Below, in pieces: positions 14,772 through 23,376 of a DNA stretch of 42,037 nucleotides (the first letter of the stretch is position 1; each line of letters begins with the position of its first letter). The notes beneath the pieces are model-generated. The model made no database searches, was not told the origin of the DNA, and saw only the letters and a program-made list of their open reading frames with translations. The DNA comes from Wagnerdoeblera sp046292685. GTDB taxonomy: Bacteria > Pseudomonadota > Alphaproteobacteria > Rhodobacterales > Rhodobacteraceae. The DNA lies in contig NZ_JBKBQM010000030.1 in the NCBI RefSeq assembly GCF_046292685.1, positions 1 through 42,037 of the forward strand, given 5' to 3'. The translations under genes were made by a program, and so were the position numbers.

Positions 14772-15230
14772 ATGAGCTACGCCCCCACCTCGCCCGGCCT
14801 GCCCGACCCCGACCTTGCCCCCGGCTTCTACAGCGGCATCGCCTCCAAGCGCCTCGTCGCCTGGCTCGTCGATCTCGTCATCGTCGGCGGACTGACCGCG
14901 CTCGCGGTGCTGCTGACCGCCTTCATGGGCCTGTTCTTCCTGCCGCTGATCTGGCTGGTGGTCGATTTTTCCTACCGCACCGTCACGCTGGCCAACCGCT
15001 CGGCGACCTGGGGCCATCGCCTGATGGGGATCGAGTTCCGCGACCGCACCGGCCGCCGGTTCGATCTGGGCATGGCCGGGCTGCACACGCTGGGCTACAC
15101 GCTGTCGATGTCCTTCGTGCTGCCGCAGGTGGTTTCGGTGGTGCTGATGCTTACCGGCGCGCGGCGCCAGTCGCTGACCGACGTGGTGCTGGGCTCGGCC
15201 GCCATCAACCGGCCCGCCGAGGCCTTCTAG
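14772..15230 (+). CDS. RDD family membrane protein
   Basis: A 152-residue RDD protein. The domain starts at YSGIASKRLVAWLVDLVIVGG with the characteristic Arg/Asp pattern, has two hydrophobic segments in the first half, then the conserved TWGHRLMGIEFRDRTGRR and a further hydrophobic stretch. RDD proteins are small integral membrane proteins, some linked to ion or peptide transport; no substrate can be given. The ATG at 14772 is used; an in-frame ATG nine bases earlier is possible. It probably shares a transcript with the DUF2852 gene. Confidence 0.85.
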   Translation: MSYAPTSPGLPDPDLAPGFYSGIASKRLVAWLVDLVIVGGLTALAVLLTAFMGLFFLPLIWLVVDFSYRTVTLANRSATWGHRLMGIEFRDRTGRRFDLGMAGLHTLGYTLSMSFVLPQVVSVVLMLTGARRQSLTDVVLGSAAINRPAEAF

Positions 15231-15241
15231 CGCGGGCGCGC

Positions 15242-15278
15242 GGCGCGCTGGCGGCGGCACGCCGCCCCGCCGCGCGCC
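15242..15278 (+). terminator. Nested GC hairpin after the RDD gene
   Basis: GGCGCGC (15242-15248) pairs with GCGCGCC (15272-15278), and an inner GGCGGC/GCCGCC stem lies at 15250-15266. It starts 11 bp after the RDD stop. No U-tract follows, so termination would need Rho or may be partial. Confidence 0.4.
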
Positions 15279-15344
15279 TCTGCCCCGGGGTGCAGCCTGG
15301 CGCGGGCGCGACGAAACGCCAGGGCCCATGCCCGCAAATCCCCC

Positions 15345-15373
15345 TTGGCGCCGCGCCGCAAGGTTGCTAGCCT
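15345..15373 (+). promoter_or_regulatory. Candidate promoter of bpt
   Basis: TTGGCG (15345-15350) and TAGCCT (15368-15373) are separated by 17 bp, 27 bp upstream of the bpt ATG. The -35 hexamer is identical to that of the yajC promoter in this window. Confidence 0.4.
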
Positions 15374-15399
15374 GCGCACTTGCAACCCTTCGGTCGTTC

Positions 15400-16233
15400 A
15401 TGCGCCACACGCTTCCCATCGCGCCGCAGTTCTATGTGACGGCTCCGCAACCCTGCCCGTATCTCGACGGGCGGATGGAACGCAAGCTGTTCACGGCGCT
15501 TCAGGGCGACCAGGCCGACCGGCTGAACGACGCGCTGTCCAAACAGGGGTTCCGCCGCAGCCAGAACGTGCTTTACCGCCCGTCCTGCGCCGAATGTTCG
15601 GCCTGCCTGTCGGCGCGCATCCGCGTGGCCGATTTCCAGCCCAGCCGCACCCAGCGCCGCACGCTGAAGCGCAACGCCGCCTTGCGGCGCAACGCCACCT
15701 CGCCCTGGGCCACCGAAGACCAGTATGCCCTGTTCCGCCGCTATCTCGACAGCCGCCATGCCGATGGCGGCATGGCCGACATGGACGTGTTCGAGTTTGC
15801 GGCGATGATCGAGGAAACCCCGGTCCGCACCCGCGTGGTCGAATATTCCCGCCCGCCCGAACCCGGCGAACGCGGGCGCCCGCTGACGGCCGTGTGCCTG
15901 ACCGACATCCTCGATGACGGGCTGAGCATGGTCTATTCCTTCTACGATCCCGACCGCACCCACCTCAGCCTCGGCACCTGGGTCATCCTCGACCATATCG
16001 CCATCGCGCGCGAGGCCGGCCTGCCTTACGTCTATCTTGGCTACTGGGTGCCCGGCAGCCGCAAGATGGGCTACAAGGCGCAGTTCTCCGCGCTGGAAAT
16101 CTACAAGGGCGGGCGCTGGCAACCCATCGGCGACCCCGCTTCGCACGATGCCGCGCTGCACCCGCTGTCGGTGGACCCCATCGCCGAACAGGTCGCCCGC
16201 ATCCAGCTGCCCGACAGCCTGGCCAACCGCTGA
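15400..16233 (+). CDS. bpt: Aspartate/glutamate leucyltransferase
   Basis: A 277-residue Bpt (bacterial ATE1-like) transferase, which moves leucine from Leu-tRNA onto N-terminal Asp or Glu of proteins and so marks them for ClpS/ClpAP degradation. The N-terminal cysteine cluster is intact: CPYLDGRMERKLF, GFRRSQNVLYRPSCAECSACLSARIRV. The C-terminal acyltransferase-like half has LGTWVILDHIAIAREAGLPYVYLGYW and GYKAQF. The length is as expected. The start at 15400 (MRHTLPIAPQFY) removes an unrelated 24-codon extension and fits the promoter position. The gene runs convergently with zapA. Confidence 0.92.
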   Translation: MRHTLPIAPQFYVTAPQPCPYLDGRMERKLFTALQGDQADRLNDALSKQGFRRSQNVLYRPSCAECSACLSARIRVADFQPSRTQRRTLKRNAALRRNATSPWATEDQYALFRRYLDSRHADGGMADMDVFEFAAMIEETPVRTRVVEYSRPPEPGERGRPLTAVCLTDILDDGLSMVYSFYDPDRTHLSLGTWVILDHIAIAREAGLPYVYLGYWVPGSRKMGYKAQFSALEIYKGGRWQPIGDPASHDAALHPLSVDPIAEQVARIQLPDSLANR

Positions 16234-16400
16234 CCGCGGCGCCGCCCCGGCCCTCCGGCCTCGGCCGGCTGCAAGGATCGGCGATGGCGCCGCCCCAGCC
16301 CGCGCGCCTCGGCCTGCCACGCGCCCCGCCGCTGGCGCCGCTTCATTCCCAGCGTCTCGGCCGACCCGAGCGCGCATCGCCGCTGGTGCCGCCCCGGCCC

Positions 16401-16856
16401 TCAGCCGGCGCGGGCGTCGGCGAGGGCGCCGGCTTGCGCCTCCAGCGCCTCGGCCAGGGCCTCGGCCTCGTCCGCCAGCCGGCCGATGCGGTCGGCAAGG
16501 CCGGGGGGCAGCACGGCAATTTCCACCGGCACCTCGACCAGGCGTTCCACCACCCGCTCCACCGGCACCTCCACGCGCACCTCGACCGGCTCGGGGGCGG
16601 GGCGCGGGCGGCCCTCGATCTCGCGCAGGCGCGCTTCGGCGCCGCGCAACTGGTCTTCCAGCCCCGCCAAGCGGTCGGCCAGCATCAACCCCGCCATCAG
16701 CAGCATCCGCGCTTCGGGCATCCGGCCGGCCTGCGCCATCAGGGGCCGCGCCTCGGCATCCAGCAAGGCGGCGGCGGCGCGCAGGAACCCTTCCTCGCCC
16801 GGCTGGCAGGCCACCTGAAAGCTGCGCCCGCCGATGGTGATGTCAAGTTCGGGCAT
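16401..16856 (-). CDS. zapA: Cell division protein ZapA
   Basis: A 151-residue ZapA-family protein. The N-terminal globular domain reads MPELDITIGGRSFQVACQPG, followed by the helical section with ARMLLMAGLMLADRLAGLEDQL. The C-terminus is a coiled coil (LADRIGRLADEAEALAEALE). ZapA bundles FtsZ filaments at the division site. Between helix and coiled coil lies an unusual Val-Glu-Pro repeat (VEVRVEVPVERVVERLVEVP, about 91-110) that I would not expect in short ZapA proteins. GGAGGA precedes the ATG at 16856. It overlaps the end of the upstream coiled-coil gene by 14 bp, indicating coupling. Confidence 0.8.
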   Translation of the reverse strand: MPELDITIGGRSFQVACQPGEEGFLRAAAALLDAEARPLMAQAGRMPEARMLLMAGLMLADRLAGLEDQLRGAEARLREIEGRPRPAPEPVEVRVEVPVERVVERLVEVPVEIAVLPPGLADRIGRLADEAEALAEALEAQAGALADARAG

Positions 16857-17448
16857 CGGGTTCCTCCGGGGCGGGGGCGGCATCGGCGGGGGCGGCATCG
16901 GCATCGGCGGGGGCGGGGGCGGAGTCGGTGGCCGCCGCGGTGGCCGTTTCGGCCGCGGCCACATGCGGCTCCAGCGCCGCCAGCAGCGTGTCGAGCTCGG
17001 CCACCTCGATCGCGCGGGCGGTGCGCAGCGCCTCGACCTCGGCCTGCAAGGCGCGGTTGATCTGCGCGGGCTCCGCCACGCCGGCGGCCAGCGATTCGCG
17101 CAAACTGCGCAGCGCCTCGCGCAGCTGCACGTTCACCATGCGCAGTCGCTGCACCTCGATGCCTTGCGAATCGATCTGCTGCGTCAGCGCGGCGATGCGC
17201 GCCTCCAGCGTGGCCACGGTGGCGGCCTGCCGGTCGCGCGCGGTGTCCATCCGGCGCTGCACCTCGGCGGTTTCGGCGCGCGCCTCCTCCAGCAGCCGGG
17301 CCAGCCGCGCGGCCTCCACCTCGGCGGCGCTGTCGGGGGCTTCGGCACCCGCACCGTCGGGCGGCGCCTCGGCCAGGCGTTCGGCCGCCGCACCGATGCG
17401 CGCCAGCGCCGCGGCAAGCCGCCGTTCGTGTTCGTCGATCTGGCTCAT
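16843..17448 (-). CDS. ZauP-like coiled-coil protein upstream of zapA
   Basis: A 201-residue soluble protein that is mostly coiled coil (about residues 40-130; for example ARLARLLEEARAETAEVQRR and LRMVNVQLREALRSLRESLA). It ends in a low-complexity Ala/Pro/Asp tail (about 165-201) encoded by near-repeats of GGCATCGGCGGGGGC. In Caulobacter the gene in this position, zauP, encodes a coiled-coil protein that works with ZapA to focus the Z-ring. Position, overlap with zapA and coiled-coil content fit that role; sequence identity to ZauP was not tested. The start at 17448 (MSQIDEHERRL) is where coiled-coil-like sequence begins. Confidence 0.65.
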   Translation of the reverse strand: MSQIDEHERRLAAALARIGAAAERLAEAPPDGAGAEAPDSAAEVEAARLARLLEEARAETAEVQRRMDTARDRQAATVATLEARIAALTQQIDSQGIEVQRLRMVNVQLREALRSLRESLAAGVAEPAQINRALQAEVEALRTARAIEVAELDTLLAALEPHVAAAETATAAATDSAPAPADADAAPADAAPAPEEPDART

Positions 17449-17578
17449 GCGCTGCCCTGCCGGTTCTGCCTGCCCGTGTCCGGTGCCGAAAGCCTTGCCC
17501 GCGCCCCGGCCCGGGCCCTTGCGCGCCATGATGCCCGCCCCGGCCGCCCGCCGCAAGACCCCGCCCGCGCCAGCGCGC

Positions 17579-17606
17579 TTGCAACCGCGCGCCACGCTGC
17601 TATCAC
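17579..17606 (+). promoter_or_regulatory. Candidate promoter of tktA
   Basis: TTGCAA (17579-17584) and TATCAC (17601-17606) are 16 bp apart, 35 bp upstream of the transketolase ATG, in the gap divergent from the ZauP-like gene. Confidence 0.45.
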
Positions 17607-17641
17607 GGCCCAAAGCCCCAGGCCCCGGACAGGAGACCCTC

Positions 17642-19663
17642 ATGGACATCGCCACCCTGCGCGACCGCCACCCCGACCACTGGTCCCGCGCAACCGCCAT
17701 CCGCGTGCTGGCGATGGATGCCGTGCAGGCCGCCAACTCGGGCCACCCCGGCATGCCGATGGGCATGGCCGATGTCGCCACCGTGCTGTTCTCGCGCCAC
17801 CTCAAGTTCGATGCCACCGCCCCGCACTGGCCCGACCGCGACCGCTTCATCCTGTCGGCGGGCCACGGCTCGATGCTGCTGTACGCGCTGCTGCACCTGA
17901 CCGGCTACGCCGACATGACGCTGGACCAGATCCGCAACTTCCGCCAGTGGGGCGCCATCACCGCCGGCCACCCGGAATACGGCCATGCCGCCGGCGTAGA
18001 AACCACCACCGGCCCGCTGGGCCAGGGCATCGCCAATGCCGTCGGCTTTGCCATCGCCGAGGAATCGCTGCGCGCCCGCTTCGGCTCCAGGGTCGTCGAT
18101 CACCGCACCTGGGTCATCGCCGGCGACGGCTGCCTGATGGAAGGCATCAGCCACGAGGCGATCGGCCTGGCCGGCATGCAGCGGCTCAGGAACCTGATCG
18201 TGCTGTGGGACAACAACGACATCTCCATCGACGGGCGCATCTCGCTGTCCGACATCACCGACCAGCGCAAGCGCTTTGCCGCCGCCGGCTGGAAGGTTCT
18301 GTCCTGCGACGGCCACGACCCCGACGACATCGACCGCGCCTTGACCGAGGCCAAGGCCTCGAACCGCCCCGTGCTGGTCGATTGCAAGACCCACATCGGC
18401 TTCGGCAGCCCGAAAAAGCAGGATAGCGCCGCCGCACACGGCTCGCCGCTGGGCGATGCCGAAATCGCCGCGGTGCGCGACATCTACGGCTGGCCGCACG
18501 CCCCCTTCACGATCCCGGCCGACATCAAGGCCGCGTGGGAGGCGATCGGCCTGCGCGGTGCCGCCGACCGCGCCGCGTGGGAGGCCCGCATCGCCGCCTT
18601 GCCCGCCGCCCGCCGGGCCGAATTCGAACGCACCCTGTCCGGCACGGCGCCGCGGAAACTGGCCGGCGCCGTGCGCGCGCTGAAAAAGGATCTGGCCGAA
18701 AAGGCGCCCAAGGTCGCCACCCGCAAGGCCAGCGAAATGGCCCTCGCCGCCCTCAACCCGGTGCTGCCCGAAACCCTGGGCGGCTCGGCCGACCTGTCGG
18801 GGTCGAACCTGACGAAAACCGCCGATCTGTCGGTCTTTGCCCCCGACAACCGCAAGGGGCGCTACATCCACTACGGGATCCGCGAACATGGCATGGCGGC
18901 GGCGATGAACGGCATGGCGCTGCACGGCGGCATCCGCGCCTATGGCGGCACCTTCCTGTGCTTTACCGACTATGCCCGCGGTGCCATGCGGCTTTCGGCG
19001 CTGATGGGCCTGCCGGTGGCCTATGTGATGACGCACGATTCCATCGGCCTCGGCGAAGACGGCCCCACCCACCAGCCGGTCGAACATCTGGCGATCTGCC
19101 GCGCCACGCCCAACACGCTGGTGTTCCGCCCTGCCGATGCGGTGGAAACGCTGGAAGCCTGGGAACTGGCGCTGACCCAGTCGAACCGACCTTCGGTGCT
19201 GGCGCTGTCGCGCCAGAACCTGCCCACGCTGCGCACCGCCTTCAGCGCAAGGAACCTCACCGCGCAAGGCGCCTATGTGCTGGCCGAAGCCTCGGGCAAG
19301 CCGCAGGTCATCCTGATCGCCACCGGGTCCGAGGTGGAAATCGCCGTTGCCGCCCGCGCCACGCTGGAATCGGCCGGCATCGCCACCCGCGTGGTGTCGA
19401 TGCCCTCGATGGAACTGTTCGCCGCCCAGCCCGAATCCTACCGCCGCCGCGTCCTGCCCGCCGGCCCCGTCCGCATCGGCATCGAGGCCGCGGTGCGCGC
19501 CGGCGGCTGGGACCGCTGGCTTCTGGGCGAACGCGGGCGCGAATCGAAGGCCGCCTTCATCGGCATGCAGGGCTTCGGCGCCTCGGCCCCGGCCGAACGG
19601 CTCTATGCCGAATTCGGCATCACCGCCGACGCCGTGGTGGCCCGGGCCAAGGCGCTGCTCTAG
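17642..19663 (+). CDS. tktA: Transketolase
   Basis: A 673-residue transketolase, the thiamine-diphosphate enzyme moving two-carbon units between sugar phosphates in the pentose phosphate (or Calvin) pathway. The N-terminal domain has NSGHPGMPMGMAD and the ThDP motif GDGCLMEGISHEA followed by LWDNNDISIDG. The middle domain has HYGIREHGMAAAMNG, with the catalytic Glu of this family, and THDSIGLGEDGPTHQPVEHL. The C-terminal domain begins near LIATGSEVEIAV. CAGGAGA precedes the ATG. Size is normal. A strong terminator follows, so it is monocistronic as far as visible. The sequence does not say whether this is a Calvin-cycle or housekeeping copy. Confidence 0.96.
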   Translation: MDIATLRDRHPDHWSRATAIRVLAMDAVQAANSGHPGMPMGMADVATVLFSRHLKFDATAPHWPDRDRFILSAGHGSMLLYALLHLTGYADMTLDQIRNFRQWGAITAGHPEYGHAAGVETTTGPLGQGIANAVGFAIAEESLRARFGSRVVDHRTWVIAGDGCLMEGISHEAIGLAGMQRLRNLIVLWDNNDISIDGRISLSDITDQRKRFAAAGWKVLSCDGHDPDDIDRALTEAKASNRPVLVDCKTHIGFGSPKKQDSAAAHGSPLGDAEIAAVRDIYGWPHAPFTIPADIKAAWEAIGLRGAADRAAWEARIAALPAARRAEFERTLSGTAPRKLAGAVRALKKDLAEKAPKVATRKASEMALAALNPVLPETLGGSADLSGSNLTKTADLSVFAPDNRKGRYIHYGIREHGMAAAMNGMALHGGIRAYGGTFLCFTDYARGAMRLSALMGLPVAYVMTHDSIGLGEDGPTHQPVEHLAICRATPNTLVFRPADAVETLEAWELALTQSNRPSVLALSRQNLPTLRTAFSARNLTAQGAYVLAEASGKPQVILIATGSEVEIAVAARATLESAGIATRVVSMPSMELFAAQPESYRRRVLPAGPVRIGIEAAVRAGGWDRWLLGERGRESKAAFIGMQGFGASAPAERLYAEFGITADAVVARAKALL

Positions 19664-19698
19664 GCCGGCCCGCCCGCCCGGGGTGGCCGGAAAACCGC

Positions 19699-19734
19699 AA
19701 CCGGCCCGGCGGCTTGCCGGGCCGGTTCGCTTTT
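19699..19734 (+). terminator. Rho-independent terminator of tktA
   Basis: A perfect 12-bp stem, AACCGGCCCGGC (19699-19710) with GCCGGGCCGGTT (19716-19727), has a 5-nt loop. CGCTTTT follows. It starts 36 bp past the tktA stop. Confidence 0.8.
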
Positions 19735-19818
19735 GCTTGATCGCGGGCCAGACCCGGGCCAGACTTGCGCGGCGCCGCCCCGCATCCCGCCACGGCGCGC
19801 CCAGCCGCAGGGTCGTCG

Positions 19819-20544
19819 ATGGATTTGCGTTATGCCCTTTTCCACACCGCCCTTCGGGCCAAGGCGCCGTTTTCCCGCCGGCATCGGCAGCAGCGCATGG
19901 ACCTGTTCCTGCGCACCATGAACCTGCAAGGCGGCGAACGGGTGCTGGACCTTGGCGGCACCGCCGCCTTCTGGCGCGATTGCCCGCTGCCCTTGCGGCT
20001 GACCATCGTGAACCTGCCCGGCTCGGGCATGCAGGACGCCGGCCCCTCGATCCATGACATGACCCTGATCGAAGGCGATGCCTGCGCCATGCCCTTTGTC
20101 GCCGACCGCAGCTTCGACATCGCCTTTTCCAACAGCGTGATCGAACACGTGGGCCCGGTGGCAAAGCAAGAGGCCTTCGCCCGCGAGGTGCGCCGCGCCG
20201 CGCCGCGCTACTGGGTGCAGACCCCCTCGATCTGGTTCCCGATCGAGGCGCACAACCACATGCCGTTCTGGTGGTTCTGGCCCGCGCCGCTGCAACGCAG
20301 CACCATCGCGCGCTGGCGCCGCAAGCTGCCCGAATGGACCGAGATGATCGAAGGCACCACGGTGATCCTGCGCGCGGAGCTGCAGCGGATGTTCCCCGAG
20401 GCGACGCTCTGGACCGAACGCTTTGCGGGCTTTCCGAAATCCTACGTCGCCTGGTGCAACGGTCCGGCGCGCAACGGTCCGGCGCGCAACGGTCCGGCGC
20501 GCAACGGTGCGGCGCAGGAGGGCGCGGGCGGGGGCAATCGTTGA
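19819..20544 (+). CDS. Class I SAM-dependent methyltransferase
   Basis: A 241-residue methyltransferase. Motif I is RVLDLGGTAAFW (about residues 41-52), the acidic segment VNLPGSG follows, and FDIAFSNSVIEHVGPV (about 96-111) is the typical Methyltransf_11 post-II region. The substrate is unknown. The start is the ATG at 19819; a later ATG at codon 27 is possible. The C-terminus carries three NGPAR repeats and one NGAAQ, encoded by a 15-bp tandem repeat, so the tail length may vary between strains. It runs convergently with the dipeptidase gene. Confidence 0.75.
   Translation: MDLRYALFHTALRAKAPFSRRHRQQRMDLFLRTMNLQGGERVLDLGGTAAFWRDCPLPLRLTIVNLPGSGMQDAGPSIHDMTLIEGDACAMPFVADRSFDIAFSNSVIEHVGPVAKQEAFAREVRRAAPRYWVQTPSIWFPIEAHNHMPFWWFWPAPLQRSTIARWRRKLPEWTEMIEGTTVILRAELQRMFPEATLWTERFAGFPKSYVAWCNGPARNGPARNGPARNGAAQEGAGGGNR
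20456..20515 (+). repeat. 15-bp tandem repeat inside methyltransferase gene
   Basis: Four head-to-tail units of GCAACGGTCCGGCGC; the first three are identical and the fourth has one change (C to G). The unit length is a multiple of three, so copy-number change would lengthen or shorten the protein without a frameshift. Confidence 0.95.
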
Positions 20545-20596
20545 CGATTCGTTAAAACGCCGGCGCAAGCCCTTGAAAAGGTTGGGCCTGCCCCCT

Positions 20597-20611
20597 GTCC
20601 CTCGCAGGGAC
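20597..20611 (-). terminator. Small hairpin behind the dipeptidase gene
   Basis: GTCCCT-CGC-AGGGAC forms a 6-bp stem starting two bases after the dipeptidase stop codon. No U-tract follows, so it is a weak or Rho-assisted candidate. Confidence 0.3.
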
Positions 20612-20613
20612 GG

Positions 20614-21672
20614 TCACTTCCAGGTGCGTTCCAGCAGGCCCACCCAGTTGTCGCAGGTCAGCTTTTTCATCAGCGCGCCGCCATAGCCGTGCGCCTCCAT
20701 CGCCGCCGTCAGGTTGGGCAGGCCGGTCACGTCGCCGATCCCCTCGGGCAGCGTGGCCCCGTCGAAGTCGGACCCGAAGCCGACATGATCTTCGCCCAGC
20801 CGCTCCAGCAGGTGATCGAGGTGGCGCAGGATCGGATCCCAGCCCATGTCGGGCGATTGGCGCCCGTCCTCGCGCAGGAAGACGGTGGCAAAGTTCAGCC
20901 CCACCATGCCCCGGCTGTCGCGGATGACGCTCAGCTGCCGGTCGGTCAGGTTGCGGCTCGACGGGGTGATCGCCCAGGCGTTGGAATGGGTGGCCACCAG
21001 CGGCGCATCCGACAACGCCGCCACATCGTCGAAACCCGCCTCGTTCAGGTGGCTCAGGTCGATCATGATGCCCAGCCGGTTGCATTCCCGCACCAGCCGC
21101 TTGCCTGCCTCGGTCAACCCCGGCCCGGTGTCGGGCGTGCCCGGAAAGCAGAACGGCACCCCATGCCCGAAGATCGTCGGCCGCGACCATACGGGGCCCA
21201 GGCTGCGCAGCCCCAGCGCGTGAAAGGCCTGCAACGCCTCCAGCCCCTCGTCGATCGCCTCGGCGCCTTCCATGTGCAGGATGCCGGCGATGACCCCGGT
21301 ATCGAGGCAGGCCTTCACCTCGGCCAGCGTGCGGCACACCTTGAAGGCGCCCTGGCTGGACCGCTCCATCCACAACAGATGCGCCGCCATCGCGTGCGCC
21401 ACCGGCTGCGCCTCCTCGGCGCCGATCAGCTCGGGCAAGGGCAGCGCGTAAGGCGGGCTGTCCATCAGCGCCATGTAATCGGGCGCGTCATGCGCGACGG
21501 GCGAGGGGATGTAGATCGCAAAGAACCCGGCCGCGAAACCGCTGGCCTGCATGCGCGGCAGGTCCAGGTGCCCCTTGCCTTCGCCCGTCAGCCAGATCGC
21601 CTCGCGCCGCTCGGGCGCCTGCAACAGCCGCAGCAGGATATCGTTGTGACCGTCGAACACTTTCCAGACCAT
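20614..21672 (-). CDS. M19-family membrane dipeptidase-like metallohydrolase
   Basis: A 352-residue peptidase M19 (renal dipeptidase) protein. The expected zinc ligands are visible: the HxD pair in FDGHND (7-11), Glu in ILHMEGAEA (Glu135), and His residues in PLVATHSNAW and IDLSHLNEAGF. DHVGFGSDFDG near the C-terminus is also typical. Bacterial members cleave dipeptides, often with D-residues or beta-lactam-like substrates; several act on unusual dipeptides, so specificity is open. No signal peptide is seen, so it is probably cytoplasmic. The start at 21672 has AAGGGGG upstream; the longer open frame adds an Arg/Ala-rich stretch. Confidence 0.88.
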   Translation of the reverse strand: MVWKVFDGHNDILLRLLQAPERREAIWLTGEGKGHLDLPRMQASGFAAGFFAIYIPSPVAHDAPDYMALMDSPPYALPLPELIGAEEAQPVAHAMAAHLLWMERSSQGAFKVCRTLAEVKACLDTGVIAGILHMEGAEAIDEGLEALQAFHALGLRSLGPVWSRPTIFGHGVPFCFPGTPDTGPGLTEAGKRLVRECNRLGIMIDLSHLNEAGFDDVAALSDAPLVATHSNAWAITPSSRNLTDRQLSVIRDSRGMVGLNFATVFLREDGRQSPDMGWDPILRHLDHLLERLGEDHVGFGSDFDGATLPEGIGDVTGLPNLTAAMEAHGYGGALMKKLTCDNWVGLLERTWK

Positions 21673-21733
21673 GCCTGCCCCCTTGCCGCTGCGCGCCAGT
21701 CTGGCCGCGCGGGCCGGCGGCTGCAAGGGCCGA

Positions 21734-22687
21734 TCAGCGCCTGACCCACGCCAGCACCGGGCCGATCACGCCCGCGACCAGCGGAACCAGCGCCAGCCCC
21801 AGCAGGAGCCCGAACACCCCGTCGAGGCCCGCCGTCACCGCCCAGGCCACCGCCGCCTCGGCCACGGGCCAGGCATGGGCCGCCGCCTCGGCGAGGGTGT
21901 GGATGGTGTGGGAAAGCCAGGGCTGGCCCAGCACCTCCAGCCCGTGCACCACGATCGAGCCTCCGACCCACAGCATCGCCGCCGTCCCCACCGTCGACAG
22001 CACCGCCATCAGCACCGGCATGCCCTTGACCAGCCCGCGCCCCAGGCTGCGCGTGGGTGCCAGCCGGCCGGTGACCGCCAGATGCAGGCCGACGTCGTCC
22101 ATCTTCACGATCAGCGCCACCGCGCCATAGACTGCCATGGTGATCGCCGCCCCCACCACCGCCAGCGCCGCCGCCGTTTGCCACAGCCCGCCGTCAGGCA
22201 AGGCGGCCATCGCGATGGTCATGATCTCGGCCGAGAGGATGAAGTCGGTCTTGATCGCGCCGGCGACCTTTTCTTCCTCCAGGTGGGCGGGATCCTGCAG
22301 GTCGGCCGCCGCGTCGGCCCTGTGGCTGTCCTGCGGCAGCAGCGCGTGCAGCACCTTTTCGGCGCCTTCAAAGCACAGATAGGCCCCGCCCAGCATCAGA
22401 AGCGGCGTGATCGCCCAAGGCGCGAAGGAATCGAGCAGCAGCGCCAGCGGCAGCAGGATGACCAGCTTGTTGCGCAGCGACCCCAGCGCGATGCGCCCGA
22501 TGATCGGCAGCTCGCGCGCTGCGTCGAAGCCGTGCACATACTTGGGCGTCACCGCGGCATCGTCGATCACCACGCCGGCGGCCTTGGTGCCGGCCTTGGC
22601 CGCCGCCCCGGCAATGTCATCGACCGAGGCGGCCGCCACCTTGGCGATCGCCGCCACATCGTCCAGCAAGGCCAACAGACCGCTCAT
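21734..22687 (-). CDS. DUF808 family membrane protein (YedI-like)
   Basis: A 317-residue DUF808 protein. The soluble N-terminus MSGLLALLDDVAAIAKVAAASVDD is followed by GTKAAGVVIDDAAVTPKYV and several hydrophobic helices. The conserved cytoplasmic segment EEEKVAGAIKTDFILSAEIM sits mid-protein. It is an integral inner-membrane protein of unknown function. The start at 22687 has GGAG nearby; codons upstream are not family-like. It lies between the dipeptidase and DUF2177 genes on the same strand, with gaps large enough that a shared transcript is uncertain. Confidence 0.85.
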   Translation of the reverse strand: MSGLLALLDDVAAIAKVAAASVDDIAGAAAKAGTKAAGVVIDDAAVTPKYVHGFDAARELPIIGRIALGSLRNKLVILLPLALLLDSFAPWAITPLLMLGGAYLCFEGAEKVLHALLPQDSHRADAAADLQDPAHLEEEKVAGAIKTDFILSAEIMTIAMAALPDGGLWQTAAALAVVGAAITMAVYGAVALIVKMDDVGLHLAVTGRLAPTRSLGRGLVKGMPVLMAVLSTVGTAAMLWVGGSIVVHGLEVLGQPWLSHTIHTLAEAAAHAWPVAEAAVAWAVTAGLDGVFGLLLGLALVPLVAGVIGPVLAWVRR

Positions 22688-22774
22688 GCCCCGACTCCAC
22701 GCTTGCACCTGCCGCGTCACTGTCGCGCAACGCGGGCGGCGGGCAAGAGGGAATCGGCGCGGCCCGGGCCGGCG

Positions 22775-23173
22775 TCAGGCGCGCACCAGCCGGCGCGCGA
22801 TCGCCACCCCGCCCCAGCCCGAGGCGCCGGTCAGCACCCCGCCCCAGAGCGTGTCGATCACCGCCATCGACCAGTGCCAGTCGGCGATGATCGCCCAGGA
22901 GGTGAACTCGAACGTGCCATAGCACATCAGGCCCAGCACCACCGACCGCAAGAGCACCGGCCCGCCGCTGCGCAGCGCCGGGCCGGTGACCAGCGCGATC
23001 AGCCCGGACACATAACCCAGGTAGAACACCACCGCCGGCCCCAGCCGGAACGGGTCGGCCATCAGCGGCCCGATGTGGCGTTCGAACAGCGGCGCCATCA
23101 CCTGCGTCAGCATGATGGCATCCAGCACCAGGAACACGGCCGAGGTGGCCAGAAACAGCACGACAAGCGGCAT
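22775..23173 (-). CDS. DUF2177 family membrane protein
   Basis: A 132-residue DUF2177 protein with about four transmembrane helices: LVVLFLATSAVFLVLDAIML, the segment around VVFYLGYVSGLIALVTG, LLRSVVLGLMCYGTFEFTSW and the last around MAVIDTLWGGVLTGASGW. WAIIADWHW is the family's conserved aromatic stretch. The function is unknown. AAGGGGAG lies before the ATG at 23173. It diverges from eno across about 200 bp. Confidence 0.88.
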   Translation of the reverse strand: MPLVVLFLATSAVFLVLDAIMLTQVMAPLFERHIGPLMADPFRLGPAVVFYLGYVSGLIALVTGPALRSGGPVLLRSVVLGLMCYGTFEFTSWAIIADWHWSMAVIDTLWGGVLTGASGWGGVAIARRLVRA

Positions 23174-23376
23174 GGCAATCTCCCCTTTGCGCCACAGCTA
23201 GCACGCGGGCCCGGCGCGGAAAGCCCCGTCGCGCGGCGCCTGCGCGCAAGGCGCGCGTTGCATTCCTGCCCCGGCGCGGCGCCGCAGCGCGGAAAGACAC
23301 CGCAAGCCGCTGGCCATGCCGGCCATTGCCCGCTAAAGCGTCGCGCAGGCCCAAGGTCCAACCCCCGGAGACCCCC

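Noticed and set aside
16234..16400. Repeated GCCGCCCCGGCCC segments between bpt and zapA
   Set aside because: The similarity is loose and typical of GC-rich spacer; no clean unit, hairpin or spacing could be defined.
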